DNA of 64,000 nucleotides from an uncultured Clostridia bacterium (GTDB lineage: Bacteria > Bacillota > Clostridia > TANB77 > CAG-508). The translations under genes were made by a program, and so were the position numbers. Where the stretch lies: positions 124,001-188,000 of the forward strand of contig CANPVP010000005.1 of assembly GCA_947581825.1 (NCBI GenBank). The letters are read 5' to 3'. Below the pieces are notes generated by a model. The model saw only the letters and a program-made list of their open reading frames with translations, had not been told where the DNA came from and searched no databases. Below are positions 21,240 through 30,257 of this stretch, one piece after another. Each line of letters begins with the position of its first letter. The first letter of the stretch is position 1.

Positions 21240-22121
21240 ATGGAAAAACAAATAAGAAATTTTTTAGATTTTTTGAAGAATGATAAAAAAGCATCTAAAA
21301 ATACTTTACAATCATATGAAAGAGATATAATGCAATTTTACAGATATATAACAGAAAATAAAATAGTATATATAAAAGCAACTGAAGAAGATATAAAAAA
21401 GTACTTTAAACATTTAGAAGAAATGGGTAAGAAACCATCAACAATATCTAGAAATTTAGCAACAATCAGAGCTTTCTATCAATATTTATTAAAAGTAAGA
21501 AAAACTAAAAAAGATCCTACAGAAAAAGTTCAAGCCCCAAAAATAGAAAAAAGAGCTCCAAGTATATTATCAGCACAAGAAATAGAATTATTATTAGATC
21601 AACCTAAAAGTGTTGAGCTAAAAGGAATTAGAGATAAAGCAATGCTAGAATTTGCATATGCTACAGGAATGAGAGTGACAGAAATAATCTCATTAGATGT
21701 AGATAATGTTAATTTAGAAGAAGGATATGTAACATGTAAATCAGAAACAAAACAAAGAAATATTCCTTTAGGTTCTTTATCATTAAAAGCCTTAAAAGAT
21801 TATATAGATAATGCAAGACCAATTATTATTAAAGATGAATCTGTTAAAGCCTTATTTGTTAATACAAATGGAAAGAGATTAACAAGACAAGGATTCTGGA
21901 AAATAGTAAAATATTATAAAGAACAAGCTCACATAACAAAAGATATAACACCACATGTATTAAGACATTCTTTTGCTACACACTTATTACAAAATGGAGC
22001 AGATTTAAAAGCAATACAAACTATGCTTGGACATTCAGATATTTCTTCAACACAAATATATATGCAATTTCAAGATGAGAGTTTAAAGAACGTTTATAAA
22101 AAAGCTCATCCAAGAGCATAA
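21240..22121 (+). CDS. xerD: tyrosine recombinase XerC/XerD-like
   Basis: FAYATGMRVTEI, HVLRHSFATHLLQNGADLKAIQTMLGHSDISSTQIY. Confidence 0.92.
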   Translation: MEKQIRNFLDFLKNDKKASKNTLQSYERDIMQFYRYITENKIVYIKATEEDIKKYFKHLEEMGKKPSTISRNLATIRAFYQYLLKVRKTKKDPTEKVQAPKIEKRAPSILSAQEIELLLDQPKSVELKGIRDKAMLEFAYATGMRVTEIISLDVDNVNLEEGYVTCKSETKQRNIPLGSLSLKALKDYIDNARPIIIKDESVKALFVNTNGKRLTRQGFWKIVKYYKEQAHITKDITPHVLRHSFATHLLQNGADLKAIQTMLGHSDISSTQIYMQFQDESLKNVYKKAHPRA

Positions 22122-22123
22122 GG

Positions 22124-22157
22124 TAAAGAGAAGAACTTTTAAAGTTCTTCTCTTTAT
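22124..22157 (+). terminator. intrinsic terminator
   Basis: aaagagaagaacttt / aaagttcttctcttt stem. Confidence 0.8.
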
Positions 22158-22250
22158 TGCATATTATTATAAGAAAGGTAAACTTTTTACTTGATAACAT
22201 ACATATAATAATATATAATACTCAAAGAACAAAAAAATATAGGAGGAACT

Positions 22251-23013
22251 ATGCCAAAGTTTTTTGTTAAAAATGGACAAGTAAGTGAAGAAGAAAATAA
22301 AGTTATAATATTAGGTGATGATGTTAATCATATAAAAAATGTATTAAGATTAAAATTAGGAGACGATATAATAGTTTGCAATTTATTTAAGTCTAATAAC
22401 TATTTATCTGAAATACTAAAAATAGAAAAAGATAATATAGTATGTAAAATAAAAAAGAGGCTTGAAAGTATTGCAGAATCAAAGATTCATGTACATATAT
22501 TACAAGGATTACCTAAAGCAGATAAAATGGAATTAATAATAGAGAAATGTGTAGAATTAGGTGTTAAAGAAATAACACCAGTTGATATGAATAGATGCAT
22601 AGTAAAATTAGACGATAGAACGAAAGTAAAAAAAGTAGAAAGATGGCAAAAAATATCTGAGATGGCAGCAAAACAAAGTGGAAGAGATATTATTCCTAAA
22701 ATAAATAATGTAATTGTTTTAGAAAAAATATATGATTTATTAAAGAATTATGATATAGTACTAGTTGCATATGAAAATGAAAAGAATAATTCGTTAAAAA
22801 AAGAACTATATAAATTGAAAGAAAATGCTAATAAAGATTTAAAAATAGCTGTAATTATTGGCCCAGAAGGTGGAATAGAAGAACAAGAAATCGAATTATT
22901 AAAAAATAAGCGGAGCTCGTGTTATTACATTAGGAAATAGAATTTTAAGAACAGAAACTGTTGCTTTATCTGTAACAAGTATTATAATGTATGAGTTTGA
23001 TAATCAATTTTAG
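22251..23013 (+). CDS. rsmE: 16S rRNA (uracil1498-N3)-methyltransferase RsmE, read with a +1 frameshift at CGG 22911-22913 (join 22251..22910, 22912..23013)
   Basis: 0 frame carries IIGPEGGIEEQEIELLKNK then CGG and a stop after 8 more codons; skipping C22911 gives ..KNK-GARVITLGNRILRTETVALSVTSIIMYEFDNQF*, the expected SPOUT-knot C-terminus. Confidence 0.9.
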
Positions 23014-23022
23014 GAGGAAAAT

Positions 23023-23679
23023 ATGCCAAGGAAAAAAGAAAATGATGTCCAAAAGGAATTAGATGAATTTTTTAAAGATGATGAAGAAGATATGAAAATT
23101 AAAGAAATAAAAAAAATAAAGGAAGATAAAAAAATAGAAAATACAAATAAAGAAGAGAATAAAAAAGAAAATATAGAAAAAATGCTACAAACAATAAGTA
23201 ATAACAAGAAGATTCCAAAAGAAATAATGAAGAAAATATATTCTAGCATTTTTGAAAATCTAACAGTATCAGTAATTATTATGGCTTACTTATTTTTTAT
23301 AATAATAGGATTTTTTAATATTGAGAAGGTTATTTTTGAAATAGACTTAAAAGTATTTAGTGGTTGCTTATTTTTGTTAACAATCATATTGCTGGAAATG
23401 TCATATAGAAAGAAAAACACAAGATTGATGATTCATAGTATTGAATGTTTGGTATTGTCCATAACTAACTTATTTTTTCCATATTTTTATACAGCTTTTC
23501 ATTCAAGATTTACTTTAATAGTGGGATTGATATCAATATCTTTTGGAGTATATTACATTGTTAAATCTATAATAATTTTCATTTATATGAGAGGAAAGTT
23601 TTTGAAAAGAATGAGCGATGTAACAGAGATATTAAGTGAAGAATATAATAAGGAGGATTTTAAATGCCAAGAAGTATGA
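23023..23679 (+). CDS. hypothetical membrane protein with charged N-terminus
   Basis: RBS aggaggaaaat; K/E-rich N-terminus followed by several TM segments. Confidence 0.8.
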   Translation: MPRKKENDVQKELDEFFKDDEEDMKIKEIKKIKEDKKIENTNKEENKKENIEKMLQTISNNKKIPKEIMKKIYSSIFENLTVSVIIMAYLFFIIIGFFNIEKVIFEIDLKVFSGCLFLLTIILLEMSYRKKNTRLMIHSIECLVLSITNLFFPYFYTAFHSRFTLIVGLISISFGVYYIVKSIIIFIYMRGKFLKRMSDVTEILSEEYNKEDFKCQEV

Positions 23680-24539
23680 CAGGCTTTGGAAGAGCAAAAT
23701 ATGAAGTAGATGGAAGAGAGTATCAAATAGAACTGAAATCAGTAAATTATAAGTATTCTGATGTATCAGTTAAATTACCGCGAAATATAAGTTATTTAGA
23801 AGAAAAAATAAAAAGTGAAGTTTCAAAAAATATTTCAAGAGGAAAAGTTGATGTTTTCGTTTCTTTTGTTAATAATAGTTCAAAAGGTAAAAATATTAAA
23901 ATAAATAATGAAATAGCAAAAATATATATTGATGAATTAAAAAAACTATCAGAAGAAACAGGAATAGAATCTAATTTTAGAGCTATAGACATTTCAAAAA
24001 TGCCAGATGTATTAACTATACAAAATGAAGATGATGAAGAATTAATTATGTCTGAAACACAAATACCTTTAAATGAAGCAATAGAAAATTTTATTTCAAT
24101 GAAAGAAACAGAAGGAAATAGAATATCTCAAGATTTAAAGGAAAGAATAAACAATATACAAATAAAAGTTGAGAAAATTTCAGAATATTCTACTGGACTT
24201 ATTGAGGATTATGTAGTAAAATTAGAGGCACGTATAAAAGAAATTCTAAAGGTTGATGTTGTAGATGAGACAAGATTGGCACAAGAAGTTGTAATATTTG
24301 CAGATAAAACTTCAATACAAGAAGAGCTAACAAGATTAAGAAGTCATATATCACAATTTAATGATATATTAACAAATAGTTCTGTTGTGGGAAAAAAATT
24401 AGATTTTATAATTCAAGAAATGAATAGAGAAATTAATACAATAGGTTCGAAATCTGGAAGTTTAAATATAACTAATCTAGTTATAGATGTAAAAACTGAA
24501 TTAGAAGACATCAGAGAGCAAGTTCAAAATTTGGAATAA
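23664..24539 (+). CDS. yicC: YicC family endoribonuclease
   Basis: MPRSMTGFGRAKYEVDGREYQIELKSVNYKYSDVSVKLPR; C-terminal IGSKSGSLNITNLVIDVKTELEDIREQVQNLE. Confidence 0.95.
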   Translation: MPRSMTGFGRAKYEVDGREYQIELKSVNYKYSDVSVKLPRNISYLEEKIKSEVSKNISRGKVDVFVSFVNNSSKGKNIKINNEIAKIYIDELKKLSEETGIESNFRAIDISKMPDVLTIQNEDDEELIMSETQIPLNEAIENFISMKETEGNRISQDLKERINNIQIKVEKISEYSTGLIEDYVVKLEARIKEILKVDVVDETRLAQEVVIFADKTSIQEELTRLRSHISQFNDILTNSSVVGKKLDFIIQEMNREINTIGSKSGSLNITNLVIDVKTELEDIREQVQNLE

Positions 24540-24551
24540 AGGAGTAGTTTT

Positions 24552-24812
24552 ATGCAATTAATTAATATAGGATTTGGGAATATTGTTTCTGCAAACAGAA
24601 TAATTTCAATAGTAAGTCCTGAATCAGCACCAATAAAAAGATTGGTACAGGAAGCCAAGGATAAAGGAGTGGCAATAGATGCAACGTATGGAAGAAGAAC
24701 AAGAGCAGTTATCATTATGGATTCTGGACATGTAGTATTATCAGCAGTCCAACCAGAAACTGTTGCTAGTAGGCTAGATAAAGATGATATGGAACTAACA
24801 AAGGAAGAATAA
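24552..24812 (+). CDS. remA: RemA/DUF370 regulator
   Basis: [68 protein letters not shown]. Confidence 0.95.
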   Translation: MQLINIGFGNIVSANRIISIVSPESAPIKRLVQEAKDKGVAIDATYGRRTRAVIIMDSGHVVLSAVQPETVASRLDKDDMELTKEE

Positions 24813-24851
24813 TATAGATTTAATACATTTTAGAGAATGGGGGAATTAAAA

Positions 24852-25097
24852 ATGATGGTAAAACCACCAGTTACAGATTTATTAAAAAAAATAGGAAGTA
24901 GATATGAGTTAGTTATAGCTACATCTAAAAGAGCAAGACAATTAGCAGAAGGAGCTCAGCCATTAACAAAGAAAAAAGAAGATTCAGTAGTAACATTAGC
25001 AGCAGTAGAAATTGATGAAGGAAAAGTCTTTATAGAAGAAAAAGAAAGCAATGAAAACGAAGCAAATAATGAAAATGATGAAAATAAAGAAGAATAA
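24852..25097 (+). CDS. rpoZ: RNA polymerase omega subunit
   Basis: MMVKPPVTDLLKKIGSRYELVIATSKRARQLAEG. Confidence 0.92.
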   Translation: MMVKPPVTDLLKKIGSRYELVIATSKRARQLAEGAQPLTKKKEDSVVTLAAVEIDEGKVFIEEKESNENEANNENDENKEE

Positions 25098-25124
25098 AAT
25101 AAATATAGTAGGAGCTTGTATTAA

Positions 25125-25685
25125 ATGAAAAGAAAAATCATAACTTTAGCAGGTGATTTAGCTAGTGGTAAGGGAACAGTATCAGCTTTATTAAGCAAGG
25201 AATTACAATACGAAATTTATAAAAATGGTGATTATGTGCGTAAATTGGCTAAAGAAAAAGGCTTAAGTATCACTAGTTATAATGAATATTTAAAAGATCA
25301 TCCAGAAATAGATAGAGAAATTGAAAATAGTGCAGCAAAGTATGCTGAAAATCATGATAAACTAATTGTAGATGCAAGACTTGGGTGGTATGCAATACCA
25401 GATTCATTTAAAGTCTATATGAAAGTAGATATAGATACAGCAGTACAAAGAGCTTTTGGAGATAATAATAGAAAAGATACAGAATCTTTTGAGACGAAAG
25501 AAGAACATAAAGCTGATATAATTAGAAGATTCAAATTAGAAAATGAAAGATTTTTTCAATTATATGGAGTAAGAAAAGATGATATGTCTAATTATGATTT
25601 AGTAGTAGATACAACGAAGCTTACACCAGAGCAAGTAAAAGATATCATAAAAAATGAATATGAAAAATGGTTAGAAAATGAATAA
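25125..25685 (+). CDS. cytidylate kinase-like P-loop kinase
   Basis: KIITLAGDLASGKGTVSALLSKEL, DARLGWYAIPDSFKVYM. Confidence 0.75.
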   Translation: MKRKIITLAGDLASGKGTVSALLSKELQYEIYKNGDYVRKLAKEKGLSITSYNEYLKDHPEIDREIENSAAKYAENHDKLIVDARLGWYAIPDSFKVYMKVDIDTAVQRAFGDNNRKDTESFETKEEHKADIIRRFKLENERFFQLYGVRKDDMSNYDLVVDTTKLTPEQVKDIIKNEYEKWLENE

Positions 25686-25746
25686 AAATATTAATATAAT
25701 GAAAAAATAAAATATAAAGTTTGTAGGGATAACCCGCATAACATAA

Positions 25747-25808
25747 AAATGGTAGAGATGTTAATAAATACAATTTTAAAAGAAACATCTCTACCATTTC
25801 TTTTTTTT
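25747..25808 (+). terminator. intrinsic terminator
   Basis: aaatggtagagatgtt / aacatctctaccattt 16-bp stem then cttttttttt. Confidence 0.9.
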
Positions 25809-25816
25809 GCTTTGAA

Positions 25817-25830
25817 ACTGACCAGTCAGT
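25817..25830. promoter_or_regulatory. palindromic operator ACTGAC-CA-GTCAGT (TetR-operator-like)
   Basis: Perfect 6-bp inverted arms, 2-bp spacer, immediately upstream of the FAS operon. Confidence 0.5.
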
Positions 25831-25899
25831 CTAAAGACTTTTGAAAAAAAATATGATATAAGTATATATAAAATTTGATTAATGCAAAGGAGTAAAGTT

Positions 25900-27618
25900 A
25901 TGTCAGAAGAATTTAATGACTACATGAACATCACAGATTTAAAAGACATGTTAAATAAAACAAAAGAACTATATAAGGATAGACCAGCGTATAAAATAAA
26001 AATAGAAAAAGAAAATTATAAAGTAATTACACATAAAGAAGTTCGAGAAATGGTGGATGGTTTGGGAACTGCTTTGATAAATATGGGACTTAAAGGAAAA
26101 AAAATTGCAGTAATAGGCGAAAATAGATATGAATGGGAAATTGCCTATTTATCAATAGTGTGTGGAACAGGTATTGTTGTACCATTTGATAAATCATTGC
26201 CAGAAAATGAATTAAAATCAGTAATTGAACGCTCAGGAGTAGAGGCAATATTTTTCTCTAGTAAGTATGAGCAAACATTAGAAAAAATAAAAAATTTAGG
26301 AATAGGAAACTTAAAACATTTAATTTCTATGGATATTGACATACATAGAAATGGAATATATTCTCAAAAAGAATTAATAGAAAATGGAAAAAAACTCGTA
26401 GCTTTAGGAAATAAGGAATTTATAAATAGTAAGATAAACCCAGAAAAGATGAGTATAATGTTATTTACATCAGGTACAACGTCAGCTTCTAAGGTAGTAG
26501 CTTTGTCACATAAAAATATTTGTACTAATTTAATGGACTTAAAAAAGATTTTAGATATAGATTCAAATGATATATTTTTATCAATCTTGCCAATACATCA
26601 TGTTTTTGAGTGCACAGTGGGGTTCCTTCTTGCTTTATATAGTGGAGCACAGACAGTTTTCTGTGATGGATTAAGGCATATTACAGAAAATTTAAAAGAA
26701 TACAAAGTATCTGTTATGGCATGTGTACCAGCAATTTATGAGAGAATATTTAAAATAATAAAAAAAGATATAGAAAAGAAAGGAAGACTACAAGAAGTAT
26801 TAGATTATGAAGAAAAATACAAAACAGCCACAATGGAAGAAAGAAAAGTAGCTTTTAAGGAAATACATGATATGCTTGGTGGAAATATAAAATTACTAAT
26901 AAGTGGTGCTGCTGCGTTAGATCCTAAGATTGAAGAAAAATATAGAATTTTAGGATTAAATATGGTTCAGGGATATGGCTTAACAGAAACGTCCCCAGTT
27001 GTAGGTATGGGAACAAAGAAAAATTATAGATTGGGTTCAATAGGAAAAGCAGTTCCTAGCATTCAAGCTAAAATAGTTGATGCAAATAGTGAAGGAATAG
27101 GAGAACTAGCTGTTAAGGGACCAAGTGTAATGATTGAGTATTATGGTAATAGACAAGCAACGAAAGAAGCTGTTATTGATGGATGGTTTCATACAGGAGA
27201 TTTAGCACAAATAGATGATGATGGTTACATATTTATCAGAGGTAGAAAAAAGAGTGTTATAGTTCTAAAAAATGGAAAGAACATATTCCCAGAAGAAATG
27301 GAAAATTTGTTAAATAAAATTGAAGGTGTAGTAGAATCATTAGTATTTGGAAAAATAACATCAGATGATAAAGATAATATAAAGCTAAATGCAAAAATAA
27401 TTTTCGATAGAGAGATAGTTAAAGATGCATATAAAGTAGAAAGTGATGAGGAAATTCAGAATGCTTTACGCTTGAAAGTAAAAGAAATAAACAGAACAAT
27501 GCCTCAGTATAAAGCTATAAAAGGTTTAATTTTTTCAGAAGAACCATTAATAAAAACATCTACAAATAAAATTAAAAGGCAGGATAATATAGATGAAATT
27601 GAAAAATCTAAAAACTAA
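25900..27618 (+). CDS. AMP-dependent acyl-CoA/acyl-ACP synthetase
   Basis: MLFTSGTTSASKVVALSHKN, GYGLTETSPVVG, GWFHTGDLAQIDDDGYIFIRGRKKSVIVLKNGKNIFPEEME. Confidence 0.93.
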   Translation: MSEEFNDYMNITDLKDMLNKTKELYKDRPAYKIKIEKENYKVITHKEVREMVDGLGTALINMGLKGKKIAVIGENRYEWEIAYLSIVCGTGIVVPFDKSLPENELKSVIERSGVEAIFFSSKYEQTLEKIKNLGIGNLKHLISMDIDIHRNGIYSQKELIENGKKLVALGNKEFINSKINPEKMSIMLFTSGTTSASKVVALSHKNICTNLMDLKKILDIDSNDIFLSILPIHHVFECTVGFLLALYSGAQTVFCDGLRHITENLKEYKVSVMACVPAIYERIFKIIKKDIEKKGRLQEVLDYEEKYKTATMEERKVAFKEIHDMLGGNIKLLISGAAALDPKIEEKYRILGLNMVQGYGLTETSPVVGMGTKKNYRLGSIGKAVPSIQAKIVDANSEGIGELAVKGPSVMIEYYGNRQATKEAVIDGWFHTGDLAQIDDDGYIFIRGRKKSVIVLKNGKNIFPEEMENLLNKIEGVVESLVFGKITSDDKDNIKLNAKIIFDREIVKDAYKVESDEEIQNALRLKVKEINRTMPQYKAIKGLIFSEEPLIKTSTNKIKRQDNIDEIEKSKN

Positions 27619-28168
27619 GTTCTTAGGGAAAAATAATTTATATTATGAAAAAATCGATTCTACTCAAAGTGAGATATGGAGATTAACTAAGAAAAATATT
27701 GCAAATGGAACTTTAGTAATGGCAGGTATACAAACTAATGGATTAGGAACGCATGGCAGAAAATGGTATACAGATATGGAAAACAATATAGCTTTTTCTT
27801 TCTATATAGAAGCTAATTGCAATATAAAGAAGATAGAAGGAATAACAATAGAAATAGCAGAAACTTTAGTTGATATAATCAAAGAAAAATACAATATTAA
27901 ACTGGAAATAAAATTTCCAAATGATTTAATATTTAATAATAAAAAAATTGGAGGAATATTAACTGAAAGCAAAATAATTGGAGAAGAAGTAAGATTCTTA
28001 ATAATAGGTATAGGAATAAATACATGTCAAAAAGAATTTAATAATGAAATAAAAGATATAGCATCATCAATTAAAGAAGAATTTAATGTGGAAATTGATG
28101 CAGAAGATATAATTACAGAGTTCTGTAATTGCTTCGAAGAAAAAATTTTAAAAAGGATTGGTAAGTAA
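27593..28168 (+). CDS. birA: biotin-[acetyl-CoA-carboxylase] ligase
   Basis: IDSTQSEIWR, GLGTHGRKWYT, KFPNDLIFNNKKIGGILTE, LIIGIGINTCQ. Confidence 0.93.
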   Translation: MKLKNLKTKFLGKNNLYYEKIDSTQSEIWRLTKKNIANGTLVMAGIQTNGLGTHGRKWYTDMENNIAFSFYIEANCNIKKIEGITIEIAETLVDIIKEKYNIKLEIKFPNDLIFNNKKIGGILTESKIIGEEVRFLIIGIGINTCQKEFNNEIKDIASSIKEEFNVEIDAEDIITEFCNCFEEKILKRIGK

Positions 28169-28169
28169 T

Positions 28170-29105
28170 ATGAAAATAGGATTTTTATTTCCAGGACAAG
28201 GAGCTCAAAGCGTTGGAATGGGAAAGGATATTTATGAAAAATATGATTCAGCTAGAAAAGTGTATGATAAAGTAAAAGAATTAACAGGAGTAGATATAGC
28301 AAAAATTTCTTTTGAAGGACCAGAAGAGGAGTTAAATCAAACTAAATATACACAATTAGCAATATTAACAATGAGTTTAGCAATATTAGAAGTTTTGAAA
28401 GAAAATAAAATAGAGGCAGAAATATCAGCAGGTTTAAGCTTAGGAGAATATTCAGCTCTTATATATAGTAAAGCTATTGATTTTGAACAAGGAATAAAGC
28501 TTGTACAAAAAAGAGGAGAATATATGCAAGAGTTAGTACCATCAGGAGAATGGCTAATGGCAGCAGTAATGGGAATGACAGAAGAACAAGTAGAAGATGT
28601 TTGCAAAAGAGTAAAAAATGGATTTGTAGTTCCAGCAAATTATAACTGCATAGGTCAAATTGCAATTTCAGGAGAAAAGTCTGGTGTAGAAGAAGCTGAA
28701 ATGATTGCAAAAGAAATGGGAGCAAAAAAAGTTAGAGTACTAAAAACAGCAGGACCATTCCATACAGAAAAGTTAACAGATAGTTCAAATGCATTAAGAA
28801 AAGAATTAGAAAAAATAGATGTAAGAAAATTTAATACAAAGGTTATAAAAAATATTGATGGAGAACCTTATACTGAAAAAGATGATGTTAAAGATATTTT
28901 GGCAAAACACATAATAAGCCCAGTGAGGTTTGCAAAAACGATAAATACAATGCTAGAAAATGGTATAGATACATTTATAGAAGTAGGACCAGGCAAAACA
29001 TTATCAGGCTTTGTAAAAAGAACACCTACAGAAAAAGAAATAACAAACTTAAATATTAGCGATGTAAAATCATTAGAAGAAGTAGTTAATTTTATAAAAG
29101 ATTAA
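28170..29105 (+). CDS. fabD: malonyl-CoA:ACP transacylase
   Basis: FLFPGQGAQSVGMG, AGLSLGEYSALI, GPFHTEKL. Confidence 0.95.
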   Translation: MKIGFLFPGQGAQSVGMGKDIYEKYDSARKVYDKVKELTGVDIAKISFEGPEEELNQTKYTQLAILTMSLAILEVLKENKIEAEISAGLSLGEYSALIYSKAIDFEQGIKLVQKRGEYMQELVPSGEWLMAAVMGMTEEQVEDVCKRVKNGFVVPANYNCIGQIAISGEKSGVEEAEMIAKEMGAKKVRVLKTAGPFHTEKLTDSSNALRKELEKIDVRKFNTKVIKNIDGEPYTEKDDVKDILAKHIISPVRFAKTINTMLENGIDTFIEVGPGKTLSGFVKRTPTEKEITNLNISDVKSLEEVVNFIKD

Positions 29106-29137
29106 TACATAGAAATAATAAATTGCATGTATCTATG

Positions 29138-29161
29138 TAGGGGCGATTAGTAATCGCCCGA
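29138..29161. repeat. palindromic intergenic repeat (GTAGGGGCGA..TCGCCCG family)
   Basis: gtaggggcgattagtaatcgcccg in the fabD-fabG gap. Confidence 0.75.
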
Positions 29162-29205
29162 AAAAACTATTAAATATTCATTGCAATGCGAATGCATTGC
29201 ACACA

Positions 29206-29232
29206 CGTAGGGGCGACCAATGGTCGCCCGCA
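29206..29232. repeat. palindromic intergenic repeat, same family
   Basis: cacgtaggggcgaccaatggtcgcccg. Confidence 0.75.
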
Positions 29233-29252
29233 AGAAAGGAATGATTATAAAT

Positions 29253-29987
29253 ATGAATAAAACAGCATTAATAACAGGAGCAACTAGAGGAATCGGAAAA
29301 CAAATTGCATTAACACTTGCAGAAGCAGGTTTTGATATAGCAATCAACTATAGAAAAGATAATGAAGAATTACAAAATGCAAAAAAAGAAATAGAAGGAA
29401 AAGGAGTAAAATGTTTAACAGTTCAAGGAGACGTATCAAAATATGAAGACACAGAAAGATTTGTAAAAGAAATAATCGAAGAATATGGACAAATCGATGT
29501 ATTAGTTAATAATGCAGGAATAACAAGAGATGGCTTACTTATGAGAATGAAGCCAGAAGATTTTAATGATGTTATAAACACAAATTTAGTTGGAACTTTT
29601 AATGTAACTAAAAATGTAATTAATTATATGATGAAAGCAAAGCAAGGAAGAATAATAAATATATCATCAGTTGTTGGAATAGCTGGAAATGCAGGACAAA
29701 CTAATTATTCAGCATCTAAAGCAGGAATAATAGGATTCACAAAAAGCTTAGCAAAAGAAGTAGCTAGTAGAAATATACTAGTAAATGCAGTAGCACCAGG
29801 CTTTATAGAAACTAAGATGACAGAAGTATTAAAAGAAAATCAAAAAGAAAATATAGCTAAAACAATACCTTTAAAAAGAATGGGAAAAGTAGAAGATGTA
29901 GCAAATCTTGTTAAGTTCTTAGCTTCAGATGAAAGTTCATATATAACGGGACAGGTTATTAATGTTGATGGCGGAATGCTTATGTAA
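29253..29987 (+). CDS. fabG: 3-oxoacyl-ACP reductase
   Basis: ALITGATRGIGKQIA, NNAGITRDGLLMRM, YSASKAGIIGFTKSLAKE, INVDGGMLM. Confidence 0.95.
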   Translation: MNKTALITGATRGIGKQIALTLAEAGFDIAINYRKDNEELQNAKKEIEGKGVKCLTVQGDVSKYEDTERFVKEIIEEYGQIDVLVNNAGITRDGLLMRMKPEDFNDVINTNLVGTFNVTKNVINYMMKAKQGRIINISSVVGIAGNAGQTNYSASKAGIIGFTKSLAKEVASRNILVNAVAPGFIETKMTEVLKENQKENIAKTIPLKRMGKVEDVANLVKFLASDESSYITGQVINVDGGMLM

Positions 29988-30097
29988 ATTTTGAAAATAA
30001 TCAGCATCTTGCGTCGTTATTCTTCGAAAGAAAATCATCGACGTACTCTGATATTTCTTTCTTGAATGCCTAGCAATATACTAATTCTTTTCAAAAT
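29988..30097. repeat. inverted-repeat-bounded intergenic element with inner hairpin
   Basis: attttgaaaataat / attcttttcaaaat outer arms; gaaagaaaatca / tgatatttctttc inner arms. Confidence 0.5.
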
Positions 30098-30176
30098 TAA
30101 ATAAATCTAATGAATTGTGTGAATAATTAATGTAGAAAATTATATATTATTCATTGCAATTCGAACGCATTGTATA

Positions 30177-30203
30177 CACGTAGGGGCGATTAGCAATCGC
30201 CCG
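30177..30203. repeat. palindromic intergenic repeat, same family
   Basis: cacgtaggggcgattagcaatcgcccg preceded by ttcattgcaattcgaacgcattg. Confidence 0.75.
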
Positions 30204-30257
30204 CCAAACAAAAAACATAGAGAAGCTATAAAAACATTAGAAAGGAAGATATAAAAA

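Noticed and set aside
22901-22906. A6 homopolymer slippage as the cause of the rsmE frameshift
   Set aside because: Possible for this gene alone (gives LLKISGARV), but the other two sites have no homopolymer and the shared CGG-A explains all three.
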